The notes under the pieces were generated by a model. The model worked only from the letters and a program-made list of their open reading frames with translations, made no database searches and was not told the DNA's origin. A stretch of DNA of 47,895 nucleotides from Mastigamoeba balamuthi. Taxonomy: Eukaryota > Evosea > Mastigamoebida > Mastigamoebidae. The stretch lies in NCBI GenBank assembly GCA_902651635.1, contig CACRSC010000057.1, positions 75,120 through 123,014 of the forward strand, read 5' to 3'. Every line of letters starts with the position of its first letter. Position 1 is the first letter of the stretch. The translations under genes were made by a program, and so were the position numbers. Positions 32,328-44,724 of the stretch are shown in pieces.

Positions 32328-33164
32328 NNNNNNNNNNNNNNNNNNNNNNNNNNNNNNNNNNNNNNNNNNNNNNNNNNNNNNNNNNNNNNNNNNNNNNNNN
32401 NNNNNNNNNNNNNNNNNNNNNNNNNNNNNNNNNNNNNNNNNNNNNNNNNNNNNNNNNNNNNNNNNNNNNNNNNNNNNNNNNNNNNNNNNNNNNNNNNNNN
32501 NNNNNNNNNNNNNNNNNNNNNNNNNNNNNNNNNNNNNNNNNNNNNNNNNNNNNNNNNNNNNNNNNNNNNNNNNNNNNNNNNNNNNNNNNNNNNNNNNNNN
32601 NNNNNNNNNNNNNNNNNNNNNNNNNNNNNNNNNNNNNNNNNNNNNNNNNNNNNNNNNNNNNNNNNNNNNNNNNNNNNNNNNNNNNNNNNNNNNNNNNNNN
32701 NNNNNNNNNNNNNNNNNNNNNNNNNNNNNNNNNNNNNNNNNNNNNNNNNNNNNNNNNNNNNNNNNNNNNNNNNNNNNNNNNNNNNNNNNNNNNNNNNNNN
32801 NNNNNNNNNNNNNNNNNNNNNNNNNNNNNNNNNNNNNNNNNNNNNNNNNNNNNNNNNNNNNNNNNNNNNNNNNNNNNNNNNNNNNNNNNNNNNNNNNNNN
32901 NNNNNNNNNNNNNNNNNNNNNNNNNNNNNNNNNNNNNNNNNNNNNNNNNNNNNNNNNNNNNNNNNNNNNNNNNNNNNNNNNNNNNNNNNNNNNNNNNNNN
33001 NNNNNNNNNNNNNNNNNNNNNNNNNNNNNNNNNNNNNNNNNNNNNNNNNNNNNNNNNNNNNNNNNNNNNNNNNNNNNNNNNNNNNNNNNNNNNNNNNNNN
33101 NNNNNNNNNNNNNNNNNNNNNNNNNNNNNNNNNNNNNNNNNNNNNNNNNNNNNNNNNNNNNNNN
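32328..33164. other. Assembly gap (837 N)
   Basis: A run of undetermined bases directly next to the truncated inverted glycoprotein copy. Any open frame through it is an artefact. The 5' end of copy 2 and its promoter should lie here. Confidence 0.98.
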
Positions 33165-33448
33165 GTAACTTCAACTCAGTAAGGTAGCCGAATTTCCTAA
33201 ATGGAAACTTCAGGATAATGAGAAAATGTTCTGTTGATGGATTTCCATTGGAAAAGTGACCCTGAAGAACGTCGCGAAAGACTGTTCCTGCGACTCAGTA
33301 CTCTGAAACGTCTTTAAAAGGAGAGTTGGAGAATAATGTTAGGTATTTCCAAAATGGAAACTTCAGGTTGACGTATATATGTAAGGTTGATGGATTTCCA
33401 AATTGGTAACTTCAGCTCAGTAAGGTAGCCGAATTTCCATAATGGAAA
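33165..33448. repeat. Interspersed palindromic TTTCCA/TGGAAA repeats
   Basis: Five spaced units of the form ATTTCC(N2-5)GG(A/T)AA occur near 33191, 33239, 33343, 33393 and 33431. Most are followed by ACTTCAG. The longer block AACTTCARCTCAGTAAGG plus TAGCCGAATTTCC appears twice, at 33167 and 33407, about 240 nt apart. The array abuts the gap, so it may go on into it. It could be a satellite or transposon end. Confidence 0.65.
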
Positions 33449-33616
33449 ATGCGGTCCTGAGTCCACAAAAAGCCGGGCAGCTCGGCCAGTCGGTAGATCA
33501 CAGCCCAAGAGGCAAAGCTAAGCTGTCTCTGTGCCACCCAGTACTCATGCAAAGCACAACAACCCTCTATGAGGTACCACTCCCAGCTTCCCATACTCGG
33601 CTGTCTTGCCGACCTC

Positions 33617-36600
33617 ATGGCCAATCAATGTCCACAGCTTGTTGGCAAGGCCTTGAAGGAGGCCCCGCAGCCACGCCGAGTGGCTCCCACTCTGGAGGCG
33701 CTGGGGGTCGCTTGCTCGGACGTGGTCATGTTCGAGCTCTCCCCGACTGCCGATCGCGTGGCAGTCATCAGTACGTCGCAGCTTTTCTCCCGGCCAACCC
33801 CATGGCTCTGTTCTCTCTCTTCCTCCTTCCCCCTGGGGCAGCAGAAGGAGCGGCTGCTGTATGGGCCCAGACAGTTCTCTGACAGGGGCACGGGCACCTT
33901 GGCGCCAATGCAGCATCGTCAAGGACCGATGAGCAGCAGCAGCAGCAGCAGCAGCAGCTCGTCCTGTACGATGCCAGCGTGTCCGGTGCCCCTGCCAGGC
34001 GGAGTGGCGCGTGGGGGCTCTCAGGTCCCGTGGAGCTCGTGCGCTGGGCCGGCGCGGGCCGCGTCGTCGCCGTCGCCACGCGCACGGCTGTCTTCCACTG
34101 GGACGTCGACCTCGCGTCCCCGTCCTACGGCGAGGCCCACAGGGTCCTCGAGAGGGCGCCCGAGCTTCTCGGCCACGCGGCGACCGACTACGCCTGCGAC
34201 GCAACGGGCAGGTGGTCCGCCCTGTGCGCGTCGTCGGCGCTGGAGTCCCTGGGCGCCATCCAGGTCGTCGACACGGCCTCGGGCACCACCACCGTCCTCA
34301 GCGGCCGTGCCATGGCCTTTGCCAGCGGGTCCGTCGCCGCTCCTGCACTGTTGGCGGCCGGTCGCTCACTCTCCTGCTCACTCTGCTGCTCTCGCTCTGC
34401 AGAGTGCGGTCGCTCGTCAACCCCGAGGACACCACCGACGGCGACGGCGACGGCTTCCCGGGCGTCCTGGGCGAGCCCCACACGGCGCTGGCCGTGCTGC
34501 TGCGTCACCCGGCGGTCGGCGAGATCCTGCTGGCGTACGACCTCGACGTGCCCGCGACGTCGCCCAAGGGAGGCGTCGTCGCCCGCTCCGCCGGCCGCGT
34601 CCCGTGCTTCGCGGCGCCGTCGACGACCACAGGCGGCAGTGACGCTCCATGCTCGGTGGCCGCGTGCTCGGACTGCGAGATGGCCGTCGTTACGACTGCG
34701 GGAGGGCTCTCGACTGTGTTCACGCTGGGCGACTGCCGCTGCATCGCGCGCTTGGCGGCAGCCCCCGACACGTGCCCCCGTGGGCAGGCGGGCAGTGCCT
34801 GCATCGACTTTGTCCCCTCCGAGGGCGACACGTGTGTGGGGCTCGTGCAGCCCGACCGGTTGGCTCCGGAGACGGCGTGCCTCCTGAGCCACGTCGCGAG
34901 GAAGCTCGGGCTCCCGGCTGACGAGTTTGCTCCCTCTGCCTGTACGGAGGCCCTGGCCAGCGCCGTCGCTGCCGAGGAGGACACCAGTGAGGGCGTCGCT
35001 GCCGTGAACGTCTCCCTGGCCCGCGACTTCGATGTGGATGCCGAGGGGTTCAGGGGTGCTGCTGCTGCCGCTGCTGCCCCCGTGCTCGCTGCAGTCAGTG
35101 CGAGTGCGGTGCCCGGAGTGCCGGCGTGCATGGACTCGAACCTCTCGGGCACCACCGGTGACATCGACGTCGTGTGCGCTGTCACGCAGCGGAGCATCAA
35201 CAGCGCCATGAAGAACTTCATCGGCTACATGACGACCAAGACAGACGGGGGGTGGAAGGAGACGAAGCTCATGTGGGTTGGCACCGACAACAGGCTGCTG
35301 GCAGAGCAGGATCTGCATCCGCTCCACTGGAACAAATGGGCCCGCGACCCGAAGACAAAGAAATTTGTCATGATGCCTCAGGAGCCAATCGAAGTGGACC
35401 CGTTCGCCCTGGACGAGATAGAAGATGTCCCTCCTGGGGAGCCCTACACGGAGTTCGGCACCGAGTTCAAAGCACTGAGCGCAAACCTGTTCAAGTGCGG
35501 CATCAGGATCGTGCCGGGACTCCCTCCGCCTCCGAGTGGCTGCAGCGTTGCCATCAGGCGGGAATTCTACGTACGACAACGATTACTCCAGGCCAATGAC
35601 TAAGCCCGTCACAGGACAAGCTGCAATGCGTGCGGATCATCGACAGGAACACGATCGCAATCAAGGTCTACTGCAGCGAGTTGCAGGTCGTCGGACCCGA
35701 CTCAAACTCGGTGTGGCGCAACAGGAGGCAGGAGGCTGGCAAGCCTTGGGTCTTCAACTACACAGCCAAGTTTGTCTGCGAGGAGATCCCCGAGGAGAAG
35801 CTGCCTGTCAGTGTCAACGCAAGCTACAAGAAGGCGCTTGACGATATAAAGGCCACGTCGGACATGTTCTCCGTGCAGGCCCTCATGGTCACCTTGGACA
35901 CCCTGGCGCCCAGAGGGGTATTTGTGGTGGAGGACCCGATGGCGACCGCGACTACGACGTCCCAGGCGCCGGTGGGCGACAGGGAGCTCCTGGGCTTCAT
36001 CTCGAGCAAGTTCGACAGCTACTACCTCCAGCTGATGAAGAACACTGGGAGCCCTGTGTTCGGGTATGTCATGCGGAAGAGGGCCGTCAGCGGGCCGGTG
36101 CCGACCTTCGCCCTGACCGACATTGCTCTCGAGGGGCAGCCGCATCTCGGGGACGCCAGCGGCTCCAGCGGCGACTGCAGCACTCTAGACTACCTCTGCG
36201 TGACGCAGCCAAAAAAAGCTGTCCCGGAGAGCGGCGAGAGGCTCGCCTTCAAGTGGAACTGGTGCAACGACTGCCTGTATGCCGACGGAGTTATTGCCAT
36301 CAACAGGAACAAGGTGATCGGACACATCAAGGGCCAGATTCTCCCTGCCTTCAGGCAGAGCTGCATTCAACCAGACCAGGCCTGTGATCAGCACGGAATC
36401 CAGACTGTTTTTACGTGGCGCAGCAAGCCCGCCGATGCCAGCTCCATTCAGGACCTGCCGCTGCCACCCGATCAGCGGGGCCTCATAGTCAGCACGTTCT
36501 GCCAGACCAGGCACGAGGACGGCGCGGGCTCTGGCGGCTGCATCGCCAACTGGACCGTCGAGCTGAAGAATGGGCTCAGGGTGCTGCTGGACGGCAAGTA

Positions 36601-39600
36601 CATCACGACGACGCAGGAGCTGTCTTGCTGGATGAGGGTCACCACCGGAGTCAAGGGAGCCCCGCTGTCCGACAGCAAGTGCACCCTCTTCGACATCAAG
36701 AGGGTTCTCCACTTCGAGCTGTCCAACACGGATAGCGGGATAGCAACCAGCCCAGTGGTCGATCAGGAGCAGAGCCACGATGTGCGCAGGGACTTCAGCC
36801 CTTCCGGCTTTGCCAAGCAGTTCCAGTCGATCAGCGCGATGATGAGAACGATCGCCAACAGCCTCATCTTCGGGATGTCGATACGCGACCCGGGCAAGAT
36901 GATCCGTGGGTTTGTGTTCCCCGGCGGCAAGACATTCGCCTTCAAGGACGCCTACTTCTCCAACAGCCTGGACCTCATCACGAACGTCACGTACAAAGAC
37001 ACCTGGGACGACGACTGTCTCATCTACAAGGACCCCAACACGAAGGCGACTCCAGCGACTCGCAAGGCAGCCTCGCCGTATCGGGCGACGCTGGTGTCTG
37101 CCGCGCCGACGGAGGCCTCGGTGGTCGTGAAGACTGCTGCGGTGGATGCGGGTGGAGCTTTGCCAGTTGCTGCTTCACCGGTCGCAGCCCCCCTCTTCGC
37201 GAGGAACACGACGGCGAGGGTGGCAGGGGGGTGCGACTGCGTCTTCGCGATCACGCAGGAGAGCATCAACAGGAACATGCTGGGGAGTGCGACGCAGTTC
37301 GACACGGGCATGTGCTGGGTCGTGCAGGAGAACGGCGAGGCGAGCGAGATCGACGCGGCTGCACTGCCCGCCAACCCCTTCGAGATCCCGGACGGCACAA
37401 CGGTGGATGACCCGCGAGTGGCTGCCCTCGCCAAGGTCCACTTCGAAAAGGGCTTCGCTGCTTCCATTGTCATCGTGGGTCCTCTCTCCCTCTCGCCCCA
37501 CTGACCCTCTGCTCTTTGTGCTCTTTTGTCCTCACAAGAAGCCTTCCAGGGCGAGGACGCTGTGTGTCTCAACGGCGGAGCAACTGACTCGGCGACGCTC
37601 AACATCGCGTGCACCAAGATGGCAACTGCGGAGCTGCAGTACGGGCCGTGGGGTGCCAGGTGGCATTGCGCAGAGCTGAGCCAGAGTGCCTGCTGTCCCC
37701 GCGTCGCCCAAGCCACTGTCGGCATCGTCAGGAGGAGAGCCGGCATCAGCAGCGCGCTGCCGGCTGCTGTCATCAGGGCCGCAGCCAGGAGTGCCCGGAG
37801 CGGAGCCGTCCCTGTTGGCGTGCAGCTGCTCTGCCTTGCCCTCGGCGCTGCCAAGAGCAGCCCGATCGAGTGGATCCCAGGAACGATGCCCGGATCACGG
37901 CTGAGCTCCGGCATTGAGCGCACCCTGCTGCGCGAGTGCGTCGCGAGAATCTCGTCGACTGCTGCGGCCGCGGCACCAAACAGAGGCCCGGATGCCCTCG
38001 AGCTCGTCGTGGGGTACTCGTTGGTCTACGCGGACAGCAGGCAGACCGAGGTCAAAGCCACGGTTCACCCGTACTTCCGGCCGAGGTCCAAGGACGACGA
38101 GGGCATGGCCACGCTGGACATCACGCTGTGCAGCAAGAGGAGGGCCGGCTCTGGCGACCCCTTCATGGCGTGGAACTGGATCAGGAGGATCGGGTCAGAG
38201 CAGCCTCCTGCGGGCATTATTGCCGTGGGCCGCGGAGCAGTCTGCGAGTGGGCGAGCCAGGTGGCTATGGCGAGAATCAAGGCGTGCTCCCTTCGCCTCT
38301 CGGCGAGTTGGCCCAGCACCAGCGGACTGGTCCTTGCAGCCTCTGGCATCGAGGAGGAGGAGAAGCCGTCCATCGAGCTGCTCAGCAACCTCGGATCCGA
38401 GTTGCTGCGCACAGACCACAGGCAGCAGGAGTTGGTGATCACGGACGCCTCTGGGAAGCTCTCCTGCGTGTTGGAGCATGAGGCTCATGTCTGCGTCAAG
38501 GTCTCTGCAAGCACCCTGCGCTGCGTGGCCAACTCCTTGGTGTTCGCCACGGCCGAGACCAGCGATGCACGGTTCTGCGGAGCTCTAGTTGACGTCACTG
38601 TCGTGGACGAGTTCGAGCTGTCGGTCGAGAGTGGCAGCGTTGTGGCGAAGCGAATCGCCCCGCCGCTACGGGCCGACTTCGACGGCCACGCGGCCCTCTC
38701 GGATGCTGGTCTGGAGCTGCTGGGAATCAACCGCGACACTCTCCGCGGCTGGGCAGACACTGTGGCCGCTGATGTCCCCGACGATGTTCTCGCAAAGGTT
38801 CCGCTCAACGACGTCTGCGGGGGCTTTCTGCCTTTTGGGCGCGAGGCTCGAATGACGGGCGTGTGGTTCACGGACAGCCAGGAGATGCTGGCCTCCGTGT
38901 CTGTGGGCCAGGCCACTTCCCCAGCGCTGCCGTCACAGAGGATGCCGCTCTGCAGCGCAGCAGCCAACGGGACCACAGAGCTCCTTGGCAGCGAGCAAGA
39001 CTCTGGTGCCTCCGGGGCGCTCTCTCTGACATGGGACAGTGAGCTCGTCGACAACTACTCTGCCGTCACCGCGGTTGCGCCTGGATCGCAGTTCGTGGCC
39101 TTGCACACCGGCGCCGGAAGGACAGTCGTCCTGTCGCTCTCGGACAGCGGCAGGCTCATCGTGACGGCGGAATCGACGGGGACCCAGTCCGGATGGGTAC
39201 AGCAAGACATCAGCGCTGCCCTTCTGTCCGGCAAGGCTTCGGCGGCCAGGTGCACGATGTTCGTTGCCGCACAGATGACCAAGGACCCGTACGACATCCG
39301 GGTGGCGCTGGTCGTGTCCCCGGGCACCTCAAACGCCGGCTGCGAGCTCTACACAGGGCTGCTGGCTCCCGGCAATCCGCTCTCGGCTCCCGTCTGGAAG
39401 TCTGTTCCTATCGGAAGCCCATACGCTCAGAGCCCGGCGATCATTGCGGGGATGACGCTGTGCCAGGCCCCCGAGGGCGACTGCTTGGCGGTTGACCTGA
39501 TCAAGGACAGCAGCTCGCATCTGCGCAGGCTCGTCAGAACGCACATCGACCTCGGAGGAATGGCGACGCTGTTCGACTTCCCGGTGGAGATGGAGCAGAC

Positions 39601-42283
39601 GTGCCGGAGCTGTGTCGGCAAGGCGAGAGCCAGGGGTCTCACTGGCGTTTACACATCGGGCCAGGTCGGTGGCAGTGCTCAGTTGCTGTTCACGCCTATC
39701 TGCAACCTGTACGACTCGATAAAGGCGCCTGTTCCGATCGTGTTCTCGAGCACGCCGAGCATCCCCGACGCCATCTGCCCGCTGACTGTCGGGTCTGCAA
39801 GCCTGACCGACCTGCTGCTTGTCAGTGGCAGCTGCCTTTACGTTCTGCCCGCGTCACGGCAGACTGACCGCGCTGCTCCCGAGAAGGTCTACGGGCCAGA
39901 CCCGCTGCTTTCTGGGGTGAGGGCAATGAGGGCAACCACGACGGGTGATCGCGCCGTGTCGCTGTTCTTGCTGAGCGGGACTGGAAACGTGTGCAGCCTC
40001 CAGTGCAACAAGTACAGCGGTAAGGCCGGAGACAACTGGCTCTACCCCGTGCTGCTCGCGTCCGGCGTCAATGCAGCAAGCTTCGGCAAGTGCATTTCGC
40101 CAGAGGGAGACGAGTACGATGTCGTCATAGTGGCCAAGAGCAGTGGGACGATGTCGAGGCTGTCGCACAGGCCCCAGACCAGCGTGTGGGTGGAGGACCC
40201 CCTGTGTGTGCAGCAGCAGCAGCAGGCCACAGCTGTCCAGCGCCCGAGGAAGTTCTTGTCGTACACCACCAAGGTGACCGTCCGCGACACCGATGGAGTA
40301 CCCCTGGCAAACGCCCCTGTCCTCGTCAGGTCCTCTTCCACCGGAGCTTTCACGGTGAACGGGACGTACAGCGTCCTGTCCGTTCGCGAGTCTGTGGTGC
40401 ACACCGACGCCAACGGAGAGGTGGTCATCGTGGAAGAGACGAGCGTGGACTCGCTGGGCGGAGGCGTGACACGGGTGAGGGCGTCCGAGCTGTTTGTCGG
40501 GGCGGCGTCTGGCAGCCTGGTGCATATCAACCCGATGGGCAAGGCAATGAAGAAGCTGCTCGCCCTGAACACGGTTCAGAGCCTCCTCGCCGCGAGGCAC
40601 GCTGACGGGACGCCATTCGTGCCGACAGGGACGAACGCAGACGATGTTGCCAAGATTGCAGCTGCGATGGCTGCCCTGTGCCGTGCTGGGGCCGACCTCG
40701 GGCTCGACGTCCCATCTGCAGGGCCGGTTCTGCGCAGCGAAGTCGCAGGGACGAAGGCGCTTGGCAGCTTCGGGTCCAAGGTCATCACTGGCGCTGGCAC
40801 TCTGTTCAGCTGGGCCAAGACCAAGGCGCAGAGCCTGCCCTCCATCGTCAAGGATGCCGCAAACTCGGCATGGCTCTTTGTGGTGGAGATCGCAGGAGTC
40901 GTCTGGGCCTGCACCATCGACACCGCGGAGAAGATCATCGGAGCGATCGACTGCGTCTTCCAGAGGATCTGCTCAGACATTTCCAAGTTCGCCAAGTTCG
41001 TGTTTTCGTGGGACGACATCAAGAGGACCAAGGAGGAGCTCAAGGCGATGCTGCGCGACACGCTGCGCACCCAGGTGGATTCGATCCTCTCGTCCAAGGC
41101 GGCGATGGCCCAGAACCTGGATCTTGCCGCGCAGGCCGTGGAGCAGTGGGCAAACTGGAATTGGGACCTCGAGGGCCTGCACCAGACAGGGCCCATTGGA
41201 AAGCCCCAGACTCGTGGCGCAGACTTGACGGACGCGGCCTCGTCGGTGCTGATGTCGAGCTTCCATAAGAACGCGAGCTCGGCGGCGCTGAAGGACGTGC
41301 CTCAGATCGGCAGCGACATTACCCAGCGGCTCGAGTCGTTGTTCGCAGACGCGAGCAGCCCCGTATCCGTCGCTGTATCGAGGCTGTGCGAGCTGGCCAA
41401 GAGCGCGCACAAGATGAGCCTCAGCGACCTGCTGAGGCAGGCCATGGGGATAGTGGGCTCATCGGTGATCCGCGGGTGCGTCCCTGTCGTCGAGTTCATG
41501 TGCGACATGCTCGCCGGCGGGATCCAGCTCCTGCTGGACGTCATGGAGGCCCCTCTTCGCATCCCCGTGCTCAGCGAGATCCTGGAGGACCAGCTCGGGT
41601 TTACGCCCAGCTCGCTGCTGGACATACTGTGCTATGTGGCCGCTGTCCCGGCGACCATCGCCTACAAGATCCAGACTGGCACCGCGCCCTTCACGGCCGG
41701 TGGCAAGGCCTCGTCTCTGCACGCCGTCGGGCACTTCTCTGCCGCTGTTTTTGGGCAGCTGGCGATGCCGTTCAACGTGCACCAGGCCTACCTCGGTTCC
41801 ACCCCAGCAACTGGCGCGCTCAAGGTGGTCGCTGGAGTCCGCGGGGCGCTCAACGTGCTCACCTCGGCGGCACAGTTCGGGCCAGCGCTTGTCTACCCCA
41901 ACATGCCTCTGGAGGACCAGAGGCTCGTCATGACCAGCAGGATCAACACCCTTCTCTTCCGCCCCGTAGTCCTGGTGCTTGGCTTCAAGGGCTGCCCTGT
42001 CCAGCTCACTGCGAGCCTCGACTCGGCCTGCTCGCTGCTGGCGCTCGCGTGCACTCTGGGCCACTTTGTCGAGCTTTCCAAGAAGCCCAGCACCAGCCAG
42101 CAGGCGTGTGCCATTCTGGACGAGGTGTCCAACGTTTCCAAGTATTTCTCGCAGTTCGCGTACACTGCCTCCTGTTGGGACCAGGAGCAGATCTCAAAGG
42201 CAGCTCTTCTCGTTGCCGTTGGAGCCACGAACCAGGTCTTCAGCATGCTGCAGCTTGCCGAGAGCTGCCTCTGGAACCAGTGA
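33617..42283 (+). CDS. Giant protein: clathrin-like propeller fused to a repeat-bearing domain and long tail
   Basis: Proposed exons 33617-33770, 33914-34328, 34403-35570, 35615-37474 and 37550-42283 encode about 2,776 residues; phases agree throughout. The 5' end is uncertain. Residues about 20-350 resemble the clathrin heavy chain propeller: VVAVATRTAVFHWDVD, GAIQVVDTASGTTTVLSGRA and MAVVTTAGGLSTVFTLGDC. From about residue 440 a different protein begins with DVVCAVTQRSINSAM. A related unit, CVFAITQESINRNM, starts near 1118. Between them, GKPWVFNYTAKF, FSVQALMVTLDTLAPRG and DGVIAINRNKVIGHIKGQ recall large uncharacterised fungal and bacterial proteins with TULIP-like lipid-binding folds (from memory). 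Near 2100 there is an Ig-like strand set (KVTVRDTDGVPLANAPV), and near 2350 FSWDDIKRTKEELKAM. No signal peptide is seen. It could also be two overlapping genes; the second would start at ATG 35130. Confidence 0.6.
35571..35614 (+). other. 44-nt intron in the giant gene
   Basis: Donor GTACGA and acceptor TCACAG join TTCTAC to GACAAGCTG in phase 0, which connects two long open frames. Without removal the frame would end at a stop at 35601-35603. Introns this small are at the lower limit for most eukaryotes. Confidence 0.65.
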
Positions 42284-43200
42284 ATGAGCTCTCTTTAGGC
42301 CAATTCCCTTCCTTAATCAAGGTAAGATGAATGAAGGAACCCCATTGCAGGCAAACTACTGCGTGCTTGCTCCCCCGAAACTTGATTTCTATTGAGTTAT
42401 GGTGGATTAACAGAGTGTCAACACCTACTGTTCGAAAATGGTATCATCGTGTGGGAAGAAGCAGTGCTGAGAGAACTATTACTTCATTGAAACAACCGCA
42501 AAATGGGACACGTGATCGACTGGCCAGTGTGTACCCCGAATGCAGCACTCTTCCAGACCCTACTCAGCTCCTGGTGCAGTGGAAATAAGATGATGTGAAG
42601 CAAGACGCTCTTCTTTTGGATGGAGCAGGAAGTAGTACCTGGTCACTTCATGCAGATATCTACAATTGAATGGCCCATTACTGTGCTTATCACTGCAGGA
42701 GAGCTGCTTTTACCACCAGGCACTGGGTTTGTGGGTTACTGCAGGCATTCAGGCATGAATTGCACTGATTGCACCACAGCCACAAGCAGATAACTATCTG
42801 CCACCACTAGATGCAGTTTTCTGAGTTTTTCCCACTTTTCCACTCGAATTGTGTCTGGTGCCACAGGTATTTGGTCTGTTTTTCTTTCGAAAACATCTTT
42901 CTTTCATGATTTTGTTGCATGATTTGCCTGCAATTTCTGCCCATCATCCTTCTATCATGGTAGGCGTGCCACCGTGATTTTGCTGTAGGGTATAGTTAGA
43001 CTGCAGACTGACCTTCCATCAGAGTGATCCTGAAAGCTCTATGGTGCAGGAATGTGTGTATCATGCAGTGCCAGATCTGGAAGGTATCTGCCTTGTGCCA
43101 CATGGGCAGATCGAAAAGCATGTTCTGGTTTGTAAACAGTACTGTATACTCTGGATGTACCACCTTCACTTCTGTAATCCTGCATCTTGCAGTGACATCA
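42284..43200. other. AT-rich intergenic, possible transposon debris
   Basis: About 900 bases downstream of the giant gene without a clear gene. A short frame near 42418-42470 (TPTVRKWYHRVGRSSAE) vaguely recalls a mariner-type helix-turn-helix, but it is too short to call. Confidence 0.3.
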
Positions 43201-44286
43201 TCAAAGAGCATCAGCTATATCATACCCATTTCCTGCTGTGTCAATGGACAGAGCTGGAGCTGGAGCTCTCAGCCTCGTTGTCAGATGCAGAAGACGTTTC
43301 CCTGCTGGCGTCCTTTGCTTCCTTGCTCTTCTTCTTAATGCTTCTCACAGCGTTCAGCATGGCTTCACATGTTCAAACATCTTGAGGTCATCTGCAGAGG
43401 ACAGATTGGGAGCAGCTCATCAGAGTTGGAGAGCCAGGAGTTCAGTTTCGCATTGCTTCATAGAATGGAACTGGCCCTATTCGTCTGAAGAGTGATGGTC
43501 TCGGGAATGGCAGCCCTGTGAGTTGGATACAAGCCACCAGCAATTCATAAACTGAGGAACTGGGCAGTTATACCCTTGTACTGATGGTGTCGAGTGGCAT
43601 AGAATAGCTGTGGACAGAGCTACAGGAGCCCTATGAACTTCAGAGCACGTACTGTGGCCCTCATGTAGCAGTAGGGCAGCCCATAGTGCAGGCAGAAGCA
43701 CAGAAGACTTTGGGGACAAGAGGAAATGTCCTGACACAGAACTGTGAGGTCATAGCTCGTGTGGGACATGACAGTCTGCAGCACCCATAACAGCAGGGCA
43801 GAGAACAGAAGCACGATCGTGTAATCCAGCTGAATGAAGTTCTTGAGCATGTTCTTTGTTCCCTTGCCACCTAGGAAAGCCAGATTCAGGGTAATGAGGC
43901 AGTTCCACATCTCTCTGATTGAAAAGGCCATTATTGTCTTCATCTGGTGACAGCCAGCCAGTGATGGGATGATTGTACTGTGCAGTGGGCTGTCTTCCTG
44001 GTCAACCATTCGCCATAGCTTAGAGAACACCTGCTGGTCGCCCTCAAACACTGGCATCAGGGGCAGCTGGGCACCAATGCCTTCTGTGGCCACTCCCATG
44101 TGAGTCTCCTCCACGAAACGGACCATGTCCGTATAAGAGGCAGTCTGTGCAGACTCTGTGCTGCCATCAGTCCACATCTGGCAGCTGATGAGTGTGGACA
44201 GATGCCTGTTGCAGCTCCACAGGAGGAACCAACAGAGGGCACCCACCCCATCTGGTTGCAGTACATCCCCCAGAAGAAAGCCCATG
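43200..44286 (-). pseudogene. Unrecognised, probably decayed membrane-protein gene
   Basis: On the minus strand 44286-43620 is open and includes two hydrophobic stretches (MWNCLITLNLAFLGG and DYTIVLLFSALLLWVLQTVM), so it could be membrane-spanning. Further down, 43370-43240 encodes a charged, serine-rich tail: MLNAVRSIKKKSKEAKDAS, then SSASDNEAESSSSSS and a stop. It is preceded by DLKMFEHVK in a frame shifted by one base. The pieces look like one gene broken by shifts, or by introns I cannot place. I do not recognise the family. Confidence 0.3.
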
Positions 44287-44288
44287 AA

Positions 44289-44724
44289 CGACCTCTCCCA
44301 GCACCTCCTTGACAGGTCGTGGGAATGACAGAGAGCTGCCAGACAGAGACATCCACGCAAATGTGCAGGAGCTGCACTCGAGAGGCAGGATATGGGAGTG
44401 TGGCACCAGTGGGCAGTACATTGCACACAACTCCACGGTTTGCTGCATGTCATCAGGTGGCTGTTCTGAGGGCAGAACACCCCTGGGCAGTACATTGGGA
44501 AGTACGNCGACCTCTCCCAGCACCTCCTTGACAGGTCGTGGGAATGACAGAGAGCTGCCAGACAGAGACATCCACGCAAATGTGCAGGAGCTGCACTCGA
44601 GAGGCAGGATATGGGAGTGTGGCACCAGTGGGCAGTACATTGCACACAACTCCACGGTTTGCTGCATGTCATCAGGTGGCTGTTCTGAGGGCAGAACACC
44701 CCTGGGCAGTACGTTGGGAAGTAC
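44289..44724. repeat. Direct duplication of about 218 bp around a single N
   Basis: 44289-44506 and 44508-44724 are the same sequence apart from an A/G difference near their ends (CAGTACATTGGG versus CAGTACGTTGGG). A lone N at 44507 sits exactly between them. This is the pattern of two contig ends joined without merging their overlap. Confidence 0.85.

Noticed and set aside
31167-33187. Very long open frames (up to 671 codons) across 32328-33164
   Set aside because: They run through the N block and are artefacts; the real gene there is the minus-strand glycoprotein copy.
33931-33960. CAG repeat as a possible non-coding expansion
   Set aside because: It is in frame as a short polyglutamine stretch in the predicted second exon of the giant gene.
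42418-42590. Possible mariner helix-turn-helix fragment
   Set aside because: The similarity (TVRKWYHR) is too short, and no other transposase block follows in order.
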